DNA of 64,000 bases. It comes from Rathayibacter iranicus NCPPB 2253 = VKM Ac-1602. GTDB taxonomy: Bacteria > Actinomycetota > Actinomycetes > Actinomycetales > Microbacteriaceae. Both the position numbers and the translations under genes were made by a program. Positions 10,991 to 20,724 of the stretch are shown here, one piece after another (the first letter of the stretch is position 1; each line of letters starts with the position of its first letter). The stretch is from assembly GCF_003149025.1 (NCBI RefSeq), contig NZ_QGDV01000012.1, positions 1-64,000 of the forward strand. The letters run 5' to 3'. Under the pieces are notes generated by a model. It saw nothing but the letters and a program-made list of their open reading frames with translations. It did no database searches and was not told where the DNA came from.

Positions 10991-13522
10991 TCACTCCCGC
11001 AGATGAGCACCCCAGCGCTCCGCCGCGACGCGCACGCCGGCCTCCTTCGCGGCCGTCGCCTCCGCCGCCGTCAGCGTCCGATCCGGAGCCCGGAAGCGCA
11101 GAGCGAACGTGAGCGACTTGGTGCCTGCCTCGAGGCCGGTACCGCGGTAGTCATCGACGAGGCGGATGGCCTCCAGCAGCTCCCCCGCGCCGTCGGCAAC
11201 GGCCGCCAGCACGTCGCCGGCAGCCGTCGCGACAGGGACGACGAGCGAGAGATCTTGCGTCGCGGCGGGCAGCGCCCCGACGGGGCGGGCGACGACGACC
11301 CTCCCGGCCTGGGAGAGCAGAGGATCGAGATCGAGTTCGACGACGGCGACGCGGCGCGGCAGGTCGAACTCCTCGGCGAGAGCAGGAAGCAGCTCACCGG
11401 CGTGACCGATGACGACGCCGTCGAGGACAATCTCAGCAGTGCGCCCCGGATGCAGCGCGGCATGTGCGCCCTGGCGAAGGACCAGCTCGGCGCCGGTGGC
11501 GGCAGCGACCTCGCGGACGACATCCAGCGCATCGCGCCAATCGACCTCGCGGCCCGCGACTCCCGGCTGCCGCACGAGAGCCGCACCGGTGAGCAGCGCG
11601 CCCAGGTGCATCGGCTGAGGCGGAATCCCTGCATTGAGCACGGCCTCGACCTCGGCAGAGGGACGCGCGCCACCGACCGGAAGGCTGCCGGAGCCGAACG
11701 GACGGCCCTGCGCGGGGAGGAAGACAGAGCCGAGTTCGTACACCGCGAGGTCAACGAGCCCGCGCGAGCGGTTACGGGCGGCGACCTGTACGAGCCCGGG
11801 CAGGAGCGAGATCCGCAGCTGCGCAGCGGTCGCATCGAGCGGATTAGCGAGCGTGATCTGCTCCTGCGGCTCGCCCGTGACCGAACCGAGCCGGTCATTC
11901 ATCGAGCGGGAGTGGAACGGATACGACAGCACCTCCGTCAGCCCGGACGCAGCGAGCACCTGGGCGAGCGTGCGGCGCAGGCGCTGGCCGGCAGTCAGTC
12001 CGCGTCCGGGAGGGGCGACGGGGAGAATCGCGGGGATGCGGTCGTACCCAGTGATGCGGGCAACCTCCTCCGCGAGCGTCGCTCGATCGGTGAGATCAGG
12101 ACGCCAGCTCGGCGGCGTGACCAGTAGGCCCCGGCCACCGGCCTCGACGGATGCACCAATTTCGAGAAGAGCCCCGCGGATCTCCTCCGGCGTGTACGCG
12201 ACTCCGATCAGCCCCTCGATGTAGCCGTCGGGCAGCTGGATCGGCTCGACGACGAGAGGATCCGCGAGCACCGACCCGAGCTCATCCGCCGTGCCGCCGG
12301 CCAGCTCGACGAGCAGTTGCACGGCCCGAGCAGCGGCGACGGGCGCCACCAGAGGATCGACGCCGCGCTCGAAGCGCCGAGAGGCCTCGCTGGGCAGCTT
12401 GTGCCGTCGGGCCGTGCGCGCGACCGAGACTGGGTCGAAGTTCGCGGCCTCGAGCAGCACGTCGGTGGTGCCGTCCGAGATCTCGGTGCGTGCCCCACCC
12501 ATCACCCCGGCCAGGCCGATCGCTCCGCCGTCGTCCGCAATGACGAGGTCCTCCGCGTGCAAGCGACGGGTCTGCCCGTCGAGAGTCTCGAGCGTCTCGC
12601 CGGTGGCCGCGCGGCGCACGACGAGGCCGCCCTGCAGCGTCGCCAGGTCGTATCCGTGCAGCGGCTGCCCCAGCTCGAACATGACGTAGTTGGTGATGTC
12701 GACCACGAGCGAAATCGAGCGCACGCCCGCGAGTCGGAGCCGCGCGACCATCCACGGCGGAGTCGGACGCGACGTGTCAATTCCACGGACAACGCGCGTC
12801 ACGAAGACCGCCGCGCCTCTCCGACCGCGAATCGGGGCGTCGTCGGCGACCTGCACCGGGAAGACGGGAGCCGACTCCGCTCGCTCGTGCGCGGGCAGAG
12901 CCTGCGCCGGGTCGCGGAAAACCGCACCGGTGGCATGAGCGTATTCGCGGGCGATACCGCGGATCGAGAAGGCGTAGCCGCGGTCGGGGGTCACGTTGAC
13001 CTCCACCGCCGCGTCGTCGAGTCCGAGGAGGGCAATCGCATCGGTCCCTGGCTCCGGGTTGACGCCGAGAGTCGCCAGTCGGAGGATTCCGTCGTGATCC
13101 TCGCCGAGGCCGAGTTCGCGGCTCGACGCGATCATTCCGTCGGAGACGTGGCCGTAGGTCTTCCGCGCCGAGATCGGGAACGGCCCAGGGAGCACAGCGC
13201 CCGGGAGGGAGACCACGACCTTGTCGCCGACGCCAAAGTTGTGCGCACCGCAGACGATCCCGCGGACGTCCTCGCCGCCGTCGGCCGCGCGCTCGCCCTC
13301 CGGAGCGACCCGCACGTGGCACCAGTTGATTGTCTTGCCGTTCTTCTGCGGCTCAGGCAGAAGGTCAAGGACCTCGCCGACCACGACGGGCCCGGTCACC
13401 TCGAAGCGGTGTACGTCCTCTTCCTCGAGCCCGACCGAGACGAGGGCCGCGTGCACCGACTCCGTCGTGACGTCCTGCCCGAGCTCGACGTACTCCCCCA
13501 GCCAGCTCAGCGGGATGCGCAT
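10991..13522 (-). CDS. pheT: Phenylalanine--tRNA ligase beta subunit
   Basis: Beta chain of the (alpha-beta)2 PheRS; it binds tRNA and edits Tyr-tRNA-Phe. The 843 residues include an N-terminal EMAP-like tRNA-binding domain (about 40-150), B3/B4 editing and B5 domains, and a C-terminal FDX-ACB anticodon-binding domain (last 95 residues). The ATG at 13522 overlaps the pheS stop (TGATG); earlier in-frame starts would lie deep in pheS. Translationally coupled to pheS. Confidence 0.97.
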   Translation of the reverse strand: MRIPLSWLGEYVELGQDVTTESVHAALVSVGLEEEDVHRFEVTGPVVVGEVLDLLPEPQKNGKTINWCHVRVAPEGERAADGGEDVRGIVCGAHNFGVGDKVVVSLPGAVLPGPFPISARKTYGHVSDGMIASSRELGLGEDHDGILRLATLGVNPEPGTDAIALLGLDDAAVEVNVTPDRGYAFSIRGIAREYAHATGAVFRDPAQALPAHERAESAPVFPVQVADDAPIRGRRGAAVFVTRVVRGIDTSRPTPPWMVARLRLAGVRSISLVVDITNYVMFELGQPLHGYDLATLQGGLVVRRAATGETLETLDGQTRRLHAEDLVIADDGGAIGLAGVMGGARTEISDGTTDVLLEAANFDPVSVARTARRHKLPSEASRRFERGVDPLVAPVAAARAVQLLVELAGGTADELGSVLADPLVVEPIQLPDGYIEGLIGVAYTPEEIRGALLEIGASVEAGGRGLLVTPPSWRPDLTDRATLAEEVARITGYDRIPAILPVAPPGRGLTAGQRLRRTLAQVLAASGLTEVLSYPFHSRSMNDRLGSVTGEPQEQITLANPLDATAAQLRISLLPGLVQVAARNRSRGLVDLAVYELGSVFLPAQGRPFGSGSLPVGGARPSAEVEAVLNAGIPPQPMHLGALLTGAALVRQPGVAGREVDWRDALDVVREVAAATGAELVLRQGAHAALHPGRTAEIVLDGVVIGHAGELLPALAEEFDLPRRVAVVELDLDPLLSQAGRVVVARPVGALPAATQDLSLVVPVATAAGDVLAAVADGAGELLEAIRLVDDYRGTGLEAGTKSLTFALRFRAPDRTLTAAEATAAKEAGVRVAAERWGAHLRE

Positions 13523-14562
13523 CAGATCACCATCCCGTACTGCTCGCTGAAGCGGACGTCGCCCTCGACCATGTCGCGCATGTCCTTCACGTCGTTGCGG
13601 AACATCAGGGTCCGCTCGATTCCCATTCCGAAGGCGAATCCGGAGTACTCGTCCGGGTCGATGCCCGCTGAGCGCAGCACATTCGGATTGACCATGCCGC
13701 AGCCGCCCCATTCGATCCAGCGCGCCCCACCGACGAAGGTGGGGTGCCAGATATCGAGTTCGGCGCTCGGCTCGGTGAAGGGGAAGTAGTTGGGCCGCAG
13801 GCGGATCCGCGCGTCCTCGCCGAAGAGAATGCGCGCGACGTGCTCGAGAGTTCCACGTAGGTGCGCCATCGTCAGCCCGCGATCCACAGCCAGACCCTCG
13901 AACTGTGTGAAGACAGGCGTGTGCGTGGCGTCGAGTTCGTCGGTGCGATAGACCCGGCCCGGAGCGATGACATAGAGCGGCAGCGAACGTTCGAGCATCG
14001 AGCGAATCTGCACAGGCGAGGTGTGTGTGCGCAGCACCAGGTGGGAGTCGACCGGATCGACGAAGAAGGTGTCCTGCATGGCGCGGGCCGGATGGTCCTC
14101 GTCAAAGTTGAGGGCGTCGAAGTTGAACCACTCGTTCTCGAGCTCCGGCCCCTCCGCGATCTCCCAGCCCATCCCGACGAACACGTCGGCGATGGACTCC
14201 TGGAGCAGCGAGAGCGGATGGCGGGAACCGCGCCGAATGAAGCTCGCGCCGGCCGTAACATCCACGCGCTCGGCCTCCAGCGCGGCAGCCTCCTCGGCCC
14301 CGACCAGTTCGGCCTCGCGGGCGGCGTACGCATCGCCCACCTGCTTGCGGGCGCCGCCGACGAGCTTGCCGGAGGCGGCCGTACGCTCGGGCGGGACGGA
14401 TCGCATCTGCGCGTTCAGCCTTGCCAGAGTGGAGCCCTCGCCGAGGTGGGCAGCTCGGGCGGCCTTGAGAGCGGCGGAGCCGACTGCCGAGCCAATGGCG
14501 GCCAGGGCGTCGGCGACCGCTGCGGAGACGGCCTCATCGGTGATCGGGTTGCTGTCGGACAC
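13522..14562 (-). CDS. pheS: Phenylalanine--tRNA ligase alpha subunit
   Basis: Catalytic class II subunit of PheRS, 346 residues. An N-terminal coiled coil (about residues 1-90) precedes the class II core: the TSPVQIR segment, motif 2 (GRVYRTDELDATH with TQFEGL) and motif 3 (GFAFGMGIERTLM). The GTG start is preceded by GGGGGA, and also by TACACT 8 bases upstream, so it is either SD-led or leaderless. No T-box or Phe-rich leader peptide is visible in the space upstream. Confidence 0.97.
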   Translation of the reverse strand: MSDSNPITDEAVSAAVADALAAIGSAVGSAALKAARAAHLGEGSTLARLNAQMRSVPPERTAASGKLVGGARKQVGDAYAAREAELVGAEEAAALEAERVDVTAGASFIRRGSRHPLSLLQESIADVFVGMGWEIAEGPELENEWFNFDALNFDEDHPARAMQDTFFVDPVDSHLVLRTHTSPVQIRSMLERSLPLYVIAPGRVYRTDELDATHTPVFTQFEGLAVDRGLTMAHLRGTLEHVARILFGEDARIRLRPNYFPFTEPSAELDIWHPTFVGGARWIEWGGCGMVNPNVLRSAGIDPDEYSGFAFGMGIERTLMFRNDVKDMRDMVEGDVRFSEQYGMVI

Positions 14563-14570
14563 GATCCCCC

Positions 14571-14576
14571 AGTGTA
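14571..14576 (-). promoter_or_regulatory. -10 element upstream of pheS
   Basis: TACACT on the minus strand, 8 bases before the pheS GTG; consistent with a leaderless or nearly leaderless transcript. Confidence 0.4.
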
Positions 14577-14700
14577 GGCGAGGCCCTCCGCCCCCTCCGC
14601 CCGCCCTCGCGCCGCACGCGCCTCTCCTCAGCGCTCGTCCTCCACCCCGTCAGGCAGCACGTCACTCACCACAAAGAGACCCGGCACGACCTCCCACCCG

Positions 14701-14954
14701 CACGGCGAACGGGTGAATCGGGTGCGAGCGATTCGCCCTAGCCGAACGCACGACGCTCCACCCAGGCCGACCACCCCTGGAAACCAACCGCGGCGAGGAC
14801 CGCCCTCGGGCGATCCGAGCAATCAGGCACGGCACACGGGTGAATCGCGTGCCAGCGATTCGCCCTAGCCGAACGCACCACGCTCCACGAAACGCACCCC
14901 ATCAACAAGCCAACCGCGGCGAGGATCGACCTCGGGCGATCCGAGCAATTCAGT
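14701..14954. repeat. Two tandem intergenic repeats of about 127 bp, each with two hairpins
   Basis: Copy 1 (14701-14827) and copy 2 (14828-14954) match at 55 of 60 bases in their first half and at about 40 of 43 near their end, with a diverged middle. Each has an inverted repeat around GGTGAATCG...CGATTCGCC and a second around GGATCG near its end, the latter preserved by partly compensating changes. Copy 2 ends at the stop codon of the permease gene. The rest of the gap up to pheS (14577-14700) shows nothing. It looks like a REP/BIME-type element, with possible roles in mRNA ends or termination. Confidence 0.8.
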
Positions 14955-15831
14955 CCTGCACAGCGATCAATTGCGTGTCGGTCGTCGAGCGAGCTGCGGG
15001 ATGTCCGCCGAGCGCCCGCCCGCCGCGGCCGCCGCGCTGCGTCCGGATCTCGATCCATTTCGCCAGTCCCGAGAGGAGCAGGCAAATACTGATGTAGATA
15101 GCACCGATCACAATGGCCGCCGGGATGATCGGACTGTCCAGGCTCGATTGGTTGCCGAGGTACTTCGCGTAGTAGAGCAGCTCGTTGTAGGTGATGATCG
15201 AGCCGAGCGCGGTGTCCTTGAGAGCGACGACCAGTTGCGCGATGATCACCGGCAGCATCGAGCGGATGGCCTGCGGAAAGAGAATGAGCCGCATGACCCC
15301 GGCCTTGCGCAGGCCGATCGCGTAGCCCGCCTCCTTCTGCCCTCGTGGGAGGGCTTCGATGCCGGCGCGGAAGATCTCGGAGAAGACCGAGCCGTTGTAG
15401 AGCGTGAGGGCGATGACAACGGCGAGGTAGGGGCTGAGTTTGAGTCCTGCGAACGGCAGGCCGTAATACATCAGCATCATCAGGATCAGGACGGGGATCG
15501 CACGAAAGAGTTCGATGAAGAGTGTCACCGGGACGTTCACCCAGCGGTGGTCCGAGAGGCGGCCGATCGCGAGGACGAGACCGAGGACGATGCTGGCGAC
15601 TCCGGCCGTGGCGAAGGCGGCGAGAGTCTGTCCGAGTGCGGCCCCGATGCTCCGCCAAACCAGCGGGTAGCCGAACGCGCGCCATTTCGCGGCACTGAAC
15701 TGTCCGGATTCAGCGAAGCGCCACACGACGAACGCGATCAGCGCGACGACCAGGAGAACGACGACGCCACCGATAATGCGATTGCGGACGACTGCGCGCG
15801 GCCCCGGGTTATCGAAGAGGACGGAACTCAT
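14950..15831 (-). CDS. Amino-acid ABC transporter permease, GluD-like
   Basis: Second permease of a polar amino-acid (probably glutamate) importer; 293 residues with a long N-terminal cytoplasmic and membrane segment and the HisMQ-type core. The EAA-type loop (about residues 195-215, ALPRGQKEAGYAIGLRKAG) contacts the ATPase. The ATG at 15831 overlaps the stop of the upstream permease as ATGA. Assignment to glutamate uptake is by homology of the four-gene set to corynebacterial gluABCD; substrate not proven. Confidence 0.88.
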   Translation of the reverse strand: MSSVLFDNPGPRAVVRNRIIGGVVVLLVVALIAFVVWRFAESGQFSAAKWRAFGYPLVWRSIGAALGQTLAAFATAGVASIVLGLVLAIGRLSDHRWVNVPVTLFIELFRAIPVLILMMLMYYGLPFAGLKLSPYLAVVIALTLYNGSVFSEIFRAGIEALPRGQKEAGYAIGLRKAGVMRLILFPQAIRSMLPVIIAQLVVALKDTALGSIITYNELLYYAKYLGNQSSLDSPIIPAAIVIGAIYISICLLLSGLAKWIEIRTQRGGRGGRALGGHPAARSTTDTQLIAVQD

Positions 15832-16475
15832 CGCGCGACCCTCCACTTCTTCTCAAGCTGACGTTGGACGAGTGAGAGCACAGTGACCAGGATCACGAAG
15901 ACAACGGCGACCCAGAGGACCACGATGAGGCTGTTCTCGCCGCGTTCGTTCAGGACGCGGACGATGGTCCCCGCCTCGGCGACGGAGAAGCCCGCAGCGA
16001 CGGTCGTGTTCTTGAGCAGAGCAATCAGGACGCTCATCAGCGGCGGAATCACCGAGCGGAAAGCCTGCGGAAGGACGACCTGGGTCATGGTGAGGCCGAA
16101 GTCGAGGCCGATCGCACGGGCCGCCTCGGCCTGGCCGATTGGCACAGTGTTGATGCCTGAGCGAAGGACCTCCGCGACGTAGGTCGCGGTGTACAGGCTG
16201 AGGGCGCAGATTGCGAGGGTGGTATAGCCGACATCAGGCAGGTCGAGCTTCGGGTAGCCAAAGGCGAAAAAGAACATCAAGAGCGTGAGCGGCGTATTGC
16301 GGACGGTATTCACATAGACCGTTCCGAGCGCTCGTGCGATCGGGACAGGCGAGACACGCAGTGCGCCGACGATGGTCCCGAGGATCAGGGCGAGGACGAG
16401 GGAGACGGCAAACAGCAGCAGCGTGTTCCCGAACGCCGGGACGAACACGTCGAGGTTGTCCAGCAGCACATCCAT
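15828..16475 (-). CDS. Amino-acid ABC transporter permease, GluC-like
   Basis: First permease of the importer: 215 residues, about five membrane helices, HisMQ family. The TVRNTPLTLLMFF stretch and the EAA loop (INTVPIGQAEAARAIGLDFG) are typical. It follows the binding-protein gene after an 86-bp spacer that contains a strong hairpin, and is coupled by overlap to the second permease, so the two form a heterodimeric channel. Confidence 0.9.
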   Translation of the reverse strand: MDVLLDNLDVFVPAFGNTLLLFAVSLVLALILGTIVGALRVSPVPIARALGTVYVNTVRNTPLTLLMFFFAFGYPKLDLPDVGYTTLAICALSLYTATYVAEVLRSGINTVPIGQAEAARAIGLDFGLTMTQVVLPQAFRSVIPPLMSVLIALLKNTTVAAGFSVAEAGTIVRVLNERGENSLIVVLWVAVVFVILVTVLSLVQRQLEKKWRVAR

Positions 16476-16527
16476 GCGGCGGGCCCTTCTCTGGGGGTGG
16501 GGGGGGAAGATCGGGGAGTGCGGGGAT

Positions 16528-16555
16528 CCCCGGACGGCGCGAACGCCGCCCGGGG
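16528..16555 (-). promoter_or_regulatory. Hairpin between binding-protein and permease genes
   Basis: CCCCGGACGGCG (16528-16539) and CGCCGCCCGGGG (16544-16555) form a 12-bp stem with a four-base loop; on the minus-strand RNA the one odd pair is G-U and the loop is UUCG. It lies 6 bases past the gluB-like stop and probably protects that mRNA end or attenuates downstream reading. Confidence 0.7.
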
Positions 16556-16561
16556 CGCCTC

Positions 16562-17455
16562 CTAGTAGTCGTTGACCGCCGGCTGGGTGACGGTCGTACC
16601 TGACTGCCCGAGCGTCTTGTCATAGATGGCACTCCAGGTGTCGCCACCGTCGGTCAACATCCCGTTGATGAAATGGCGCAGCGCGTCGTCATCCTTCGCC
16701 AGGCCGATTCCGTAGAGCTCGGTGCTGAAGGGCTCGCCGACGACCTTGAGCTTGTCGGGATTCTGGGCGGCATAGCCGATCAGGATCGCGCCGTCGGTGG
16801 TCACCGCGTCGACCTGCCCATCGGCCAGAGCGTCGACGCACTGCGAGTACGTGTCGAACTCCACTGTCTTCACCTCGGGGTAGTTGGTGCGAATGTTCTG
16901 GATCGGCGTGGAGCCGGTCGCCGAGCACACGCTCGTGTCGGCCGAGAGGCTGTCCGGGCCGGTAATGGTGCTGTTGTCCGCCGCGACGAGCAACTGCTGA
17001 CCGGTCTCGAAGTAGGGTCCAGCGAAGCCGACCTGCTCCTTGCGCTTGTCGGTAATCGAGTAGGTGCCGACGTAGTAGTCGATGTCGCCGTTCACAATCG
17101 ACGCCTCGCGGTTCGCCGACGGGATCGAGGTGTAGGTGATCTTGTCGGCGGAGAATCCGAGCGACGCTGCGACCCACTTCGCGATCTCGATGTCGAAACC
17201 GGTGCGCTCACCTGTCGCCGCGTCAAGGTAGCCGAGCCCGGGCTGGTCCTCCTTGACACCGATGGTGATGGCGTCCTTGGCCTTCATCGCCTCGAACGTT
17301 GGGCTGCCCTCGACCGTGACGTCGGAGGCAACCTCGTAGGCAGCGGCGCTCCCCCCGGAGCCGCCGCCGGCCGAACCGGAGTCGCCGGCGCAGCCGGTGA
17401 GAGCAAGGGTCGCCGCCGCGAATCCCGCGGTCATGAACATGAGCTTGGTGCGCAT
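16562..17455 (-). CDS. Glutamate-type ABC transporter substrate-binding lipoprotein
   Basis: Extracellular solute-binding protein, family 3; 297 residues. It has a lipoprotein signal: positively charged start, hydrophobic stretch, then LTGC near residue 21-24, so it is anchored outside the membrane after a Gly/Ser linker. The mature domain has the two-lobe pattern (KDAITIGVKEDQPGLGY, GFDIEIAKWVAASLG, VTDGAILIGYA). The ATG has AAGGAC upstream. Hairpins immediately before and after the gene suggest it is expressed more strongly than the membrane parts. Confidence 0.92.
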   Translation of the reverse strand: MRTKLMFMTAGFAAATLALTGCAGDSGSAGGGSGGSAAAYEVASDVTVEGSPTFEAMKAKDAITIGVKEDQPGLGYLDAATGERTGFDIEIAKWVAASLGFSADKITYTSIPSANREASIVNGDIDYYVGTYSITDKRKEQVGFAGPYFETGQQLLVAADNSTITGPDSLSADTSVCSATGSTPIQNIRTNYPEVKTVEFDTYSQCVDALADGQVDAVTTDGAILIGYAAQNPDKLKVVGEPFSTELYGIGLAKDDDALRHFINGMLTDGGDTWSAIYDKTLGQSGTTVTQPAVNDY

Positions 17456-17475
17456 GATCGTCCTTCCTGGGTGTG

Positions 17476-17491
17476 GCCCGCCGGAGCGGGC
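17476..17491 (-). promoter_or_regulatory. Hairpin upstream of binding-protein gene
   Basis: GCCCGC (17476-17481) and GCGGGC (17486-17491), a perfect 6-bp stem with a four-base loop, lies 20 bases before the ATG of the binding protein. It is placed to act as a processing or stabilising element between the ATPase and binding-protein messages. Confidence 0.5.
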
Positions 17492-17555
17492 GATGTTCGG
17501 TCGGCCGCCGGGATTCCGGCTCCGACCTGTCGGTACTGCTGGTCGCCGGGCGGCG

Positions 17556-18335
17556 TTAGTGGGTAATGAGCTTTGAGAGGAAGTCCTTCGCTCGATCCGT
17601 GCGCGGTGCGGTGAAAAAGGACTCCGGGTCCGTGTCCTCGAGGATCTCGCCGTCGGCCATGAAGACAACGCGGTCCGCGGCTTTGCGAGCGAAGCCCATC
17701 TCGTGGGTAACGACGATCATCGTCATCCCCTCCTTCGCGAGCCCGACCATCACGTCGAGAACCTCGTTGATCATCTCGGGATCGAGCGCCGACGTCGGCT
17801 CGTCGAACAGCATCACCTTGGGCTTCATTGCCAGGGCGCGCGCGATAGCGACGCGCTGCTGCTGTCCGCCCGAGAGCTGGGCCGGGGTCTTCGAGGCCTG
17901 GTGGCCGACTCCGACGCGGTCGAGCAGCGCCTGCGCCTGGGCCTGCGCCTCCTTGCGGGCAATGCCTCGCACCTTGATCGGTCCCAGCGTCACGTTCTCG
18001 AGGATCGTCTTGTGCGCGAACAGGTTGAACGACTGGAACACCATGCCGACGTCGGCGCGGAGGGCCGCGAGACCCTTGCCCTCCTCGGGGAGCCGCTGCC
18101 CGTCGATCGAGATCGTGCCGCCGGAGATCGTCTCGAGGCGATTCACGGTTCGGCACAGTGTCGACTTGCCTGACCCGGAGGGCCCGAGCACGACGACCAC
18201 CTCGCCTCGGTGAACCGTCAAGTCAATGTTCTTCAACGCCTGGAAATCGCCATAGTGCTTCTGCACTCCGTCGAGCACGACGAGGGGTTCTCCGGTGGCA
18301 GCGGCGGCGCGCTCATCCTGGGGTGCGGTGACCAT
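17556..18335 (-). CDS. Amino-acid ABC transporter ATP-binding protein, GluA-like
   Basis: ATPase of the importer, 259 residues. Walker [10 protein letters not shown] near residue 52, the Q-loop, the ABC signature LSGGQQQR, Walker [14 protein letters not shown] and the switch His in VVTHEMGFA are all intact. The ATG at 18335 is preferred over a TTG four codons upstream, though neither has a good SD. First gene of the order ATPase, binding protein, permease, permease. Confidence 0.93.
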   Translation of the reverse strand: MVTAPQDERAAAATGEPLVVLDGVQKHYGDFQALKNIDLTVHRGEVVVVLGPSGSGKSTLCRTVNRLETISGGTISIDGQRLPEEGKGLAALRADVGMVFQSFNLFAHKTILENVTLGPIKVRGIARKEAQAQAQALLDRVGVGHQASKTPAQLSGGQQQRVAIARALAMKPKVMLFDEPTSALDPEMINEVLDVMVGLAKEGMTMIVVTHEMGFARKAADRVVFMADGEILEDTDPESFFTAPRTDRAKDFLSKLITH

Positions 18336-18447
18336 GCGGTCAGGCAATCACACGAGGATGGTCGGGTCAAATCATGAGTGGATTCTTAATCGAAGGGTAA
18401 CAACTGGGCCTTTCCCCAGCTTCCGGTCGCCGTCGCCCTCATTCTTC

Positions 18448-19248
18448 TCAAGAACGAAGGGCGAAGGCGCTCTCGTAGAGGCAGACCGAGGCGGCGGTAG
18501 CCAGATTCAGCGACTCAGCGGCTCCGTAGATGGGCACCGCAACGACGCCGTCAACGAGGTCGATCGACTCGTCCTCGAGCCCCCGCGCCTCGTTGCCAAA
18601 GACCCACACGGTGGGCCGAGCGAGGTCGCCCCGGGCGCGCACCGCCAGCAGATCCTCGCCCTTCACATCGGCGGCGACCGAGCGCAGGCCCACGGAACGC
18701 AGGCGCTGCAGAACGTCGGAGAGGTCGGCACCCACCGCGACAGGAAGGTGGAAGAGCGAGCCCGTCGTCGAGCGGACCACTTTTGGGTTGTACAGATCAA
18801 CGGAGCGGCCCGAGAGAACGACCGCGTCGGCACCAGCAGCATCGGCCGCGCGGATGATCGTGCCGAGGTTACCGGGGTCGCGGACCTCCTCGAGCACCAC
18901 GACCAGCCGCGGCTCTGAGGCGACGACATCCTTCAGCGAGGTGGGAAACTGGCGGCAGACCGAGACGAAGCCCTGAGGCGTGACCGTATCGGCCATCGTG
19001 TCGAGCACATCCTCCGTGACGTACTCGATCTCGACCTCCGCCTCCTCGGCCGCCATCATAATCTCGGGGTAGCGCTCCAGCGCGGTCGGAGTCGCGAACG
19101 ATTCCACCAACAGCTCCGGCCGGTATTGCAGCGCCTCCGCCACGGCCTGAGGGCCCTCAAGGAGGAAGAGTCCTGTCTCCTGCCGCGCAGGCCGCCGGGT
19201 GAGCTTCGCCACAGAGCGGACGCGAGGAGAACGGGGGTTGTCGAGCAT
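18448..19248 (-). CDS. SpoU/TrmH-family RNA 2'-O-methyltransferase
   Basis: SAM-dependent ribose methyltransferase with a deep trefoil knot; 266 residues. The N-terminal L30e-like substrate-binding domain (1-100) precedes the knot motifs NLGTIIRAADAAGA, NEARGL and PIYGAAESLNLATAAS. It probably acts on 23S rRNA or tRNA; the exact base is not evident. The family has this gene next to rplT in many actinobacteria. A TAGGCT -10 sits 6 bases before the ATG. Confidence 0.93.
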   Translation of the reverse strand: MLDNPRSPRVRSVAKLTRRPARQETGLFLLEGPQAVAEALQYRPELLVESFATPTALERYPEIMMAAEEAEVEIEYVTEDVLDTMADTVTPQGFVSVCRQFPTSLKDVVASEPRLVVVLEEVRDPGNLGTIIRAADAAGADAVVLSGRSVDLYNPKVVRSTTGSLFHLPVAVGADLSDVLQRLRSVGLRSVAADVKGEDLLAVRARGDLARPTVWVFGNEARGLEDESIDLVDGVVAVPIYGAAESLNLATAASVCLYESAFALRS

Positions 19249-19254
19249 GCGTCG

Positions 19255-19260
19255 AGCCTA
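19255..19260 (-). promoter_or_regulatory. -10 element of leaderless methyltransferase promoter
   Basis: TAGGCT on the minus strand, 6 bases before the ATG at 19248. Confidence 0.5.
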
Positions 19261-19322
19261 TCGGCGCGGTCCCCGTGACTCCCGCAGAAACGTCGCGTCA
19301 CCGTGATTCCGCGGAAACGAGC

Positions 19323-19358
19323 GGAGGGGGCCGCGACCTCTCGGTCGCGACCCCCTCC
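19323..19358 (-). terminator. Terminator of the infC-rpmI-rplT operon
   Basis: GGAGGGGG (19323-19330) pairs with CCCCCTCC (19351-19358); seven further pairs follow after one mismatch, closing on a TCTC loop. It lies 15 bases past the rplT stop. The T-tract after it is weak, as is usual in high-G+C genomes. Confidence 0.82.
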
Positions 19359-19373
19359 GGGAAGCGGTGTGGA

Positions 19374-19757
19374 CTACGCCGCCTTCGGGGCAGACGTGTT
19401 GGCGGGCAGCGCGCTCTTCGCGGTCGCAACGAGCGAGGCGAATGTCGCGGGCTCGGTGATCGCGAGATCCGCGAGGATGCGGCGGTCGACCTGGACGCCG
19501 GCCAGGGCGAGACCCTGGATGAAGCGGTTGTAGGTTAGCCCGTTCGCGCGAGACGCGGCGTTGATCCGCTGAATCCAGAGGCGACGGAACTCGCCCTTCC
19601 TGGCGCGGCGGTCACGGTACGAGTAAACGAGGGAGTGGGTGACCTGCTCCTTCGCCTTGCGGTACAGGCGCGAACGCTGCCCGCGGTAGCCCGAGGCGCG
19701 CTCGAGGATGACCCGACGCTTCTTGTGGGCGTTGACGGCCCTCTTCACTCTTGCCAT
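19374..19757 (-). CDS. rplT: 50S ribosomal protein L20
   Basis: Binds 23S rRNA and is essential early in large-subunit assembly; 127 residues with the basic N-terminal helix ([15 protein letters not shown]) and the globular RNA-binding half ([18 protein letters not shown]). Last gene of infC-rpmI-rplT and followed by a strong hairpin. In other bacteria L20 represses this operon by binding its leader; here that is inference only. Confidence 0.98.
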   Translation of the reverse strand: MARVKRAVNAHKKRRVILERASGYRGQRSRLYRKAKEQVTHSLVYSYRDRRARKGEFRRLWIQRINAASRANGLTYNRFIQGLALAGVQVDRRILADLAITEPATFASLVATAKSALPANTSAPKAA

Positions 19758-19831
19758 TACTGTTTCTTCCTATCGATCCTGGTCGGTGAAGTAGCGGACT
19801 ACGCGGCGCAACGGACTGCGCCGGCAGTGAG

Positions 19832-20026
19832 CTACAGACCGAGAAGCTTCTTGGCGACCTTCGCGTCCTGCGGAGCGAGGACCTGGTCCTGGTTGAGGCG
19901 GCGGGTGCGGACGCTGGACTTCGACTCCAGGTTGTGACGCATTCCGGCCTGCTGCTTCATGAGCTTGCCGGAGCCGGTCACCTTGAAACGCTTCTTGGCA
20001 CCCGAGTGGGTCTTCATCTTGGGCAT
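19832..20026 (-). CDS. rpmI: 50S ribosomal protein L35
   Basis: Small basic ribosomal protein, 64 residues ([15 protein letters not shown]...), the usual family length. AAGGAGA precedes the ATG. Middle gene of the infC operon. Confidence 0.98.
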   Translation of the reverse strand: MPKMKTHSGAKKRFKVTGSGKLMKQQAGMRHNLESKSSVRTRRLNQDQVLAPQDAKVAKKLLGL

Positions 20027-20069
20027 GTTCTCTCCTTGTGAACGTCACACCGCGCACGGCGGGGCGAAA

Positions 20070-20099
20070 CCGGTGCCCCGCGAACGGGGCATCCACCGG
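20070..20099 (-). promoter_or_regulatory. Hairpin in the infC-rpmI spacer
   Basis: TGCCCCG (20074-20080) and CGGGGCA (20085-20091) with a four-base loop, nested within CCGGTG/CACCGG arms. A second GC-rich palindrome follows toward infC. It is a candidate for L20-mediated control or mRNA processing; no motif proves this. Confidence 0.5.
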
Positions 20100-20124
20100 C
20101 CCCGAGGCCGGGGCGGCGAAGTAT

Positions 20125-20724
<600 letters not shown>

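Noticed and set aside
14577-14700. T-box or Phe attenuator upstream of pheS
   Set aside because: No T-box sequence, no Phe-rich leader frame and no space after the -10 element next to the start codon.
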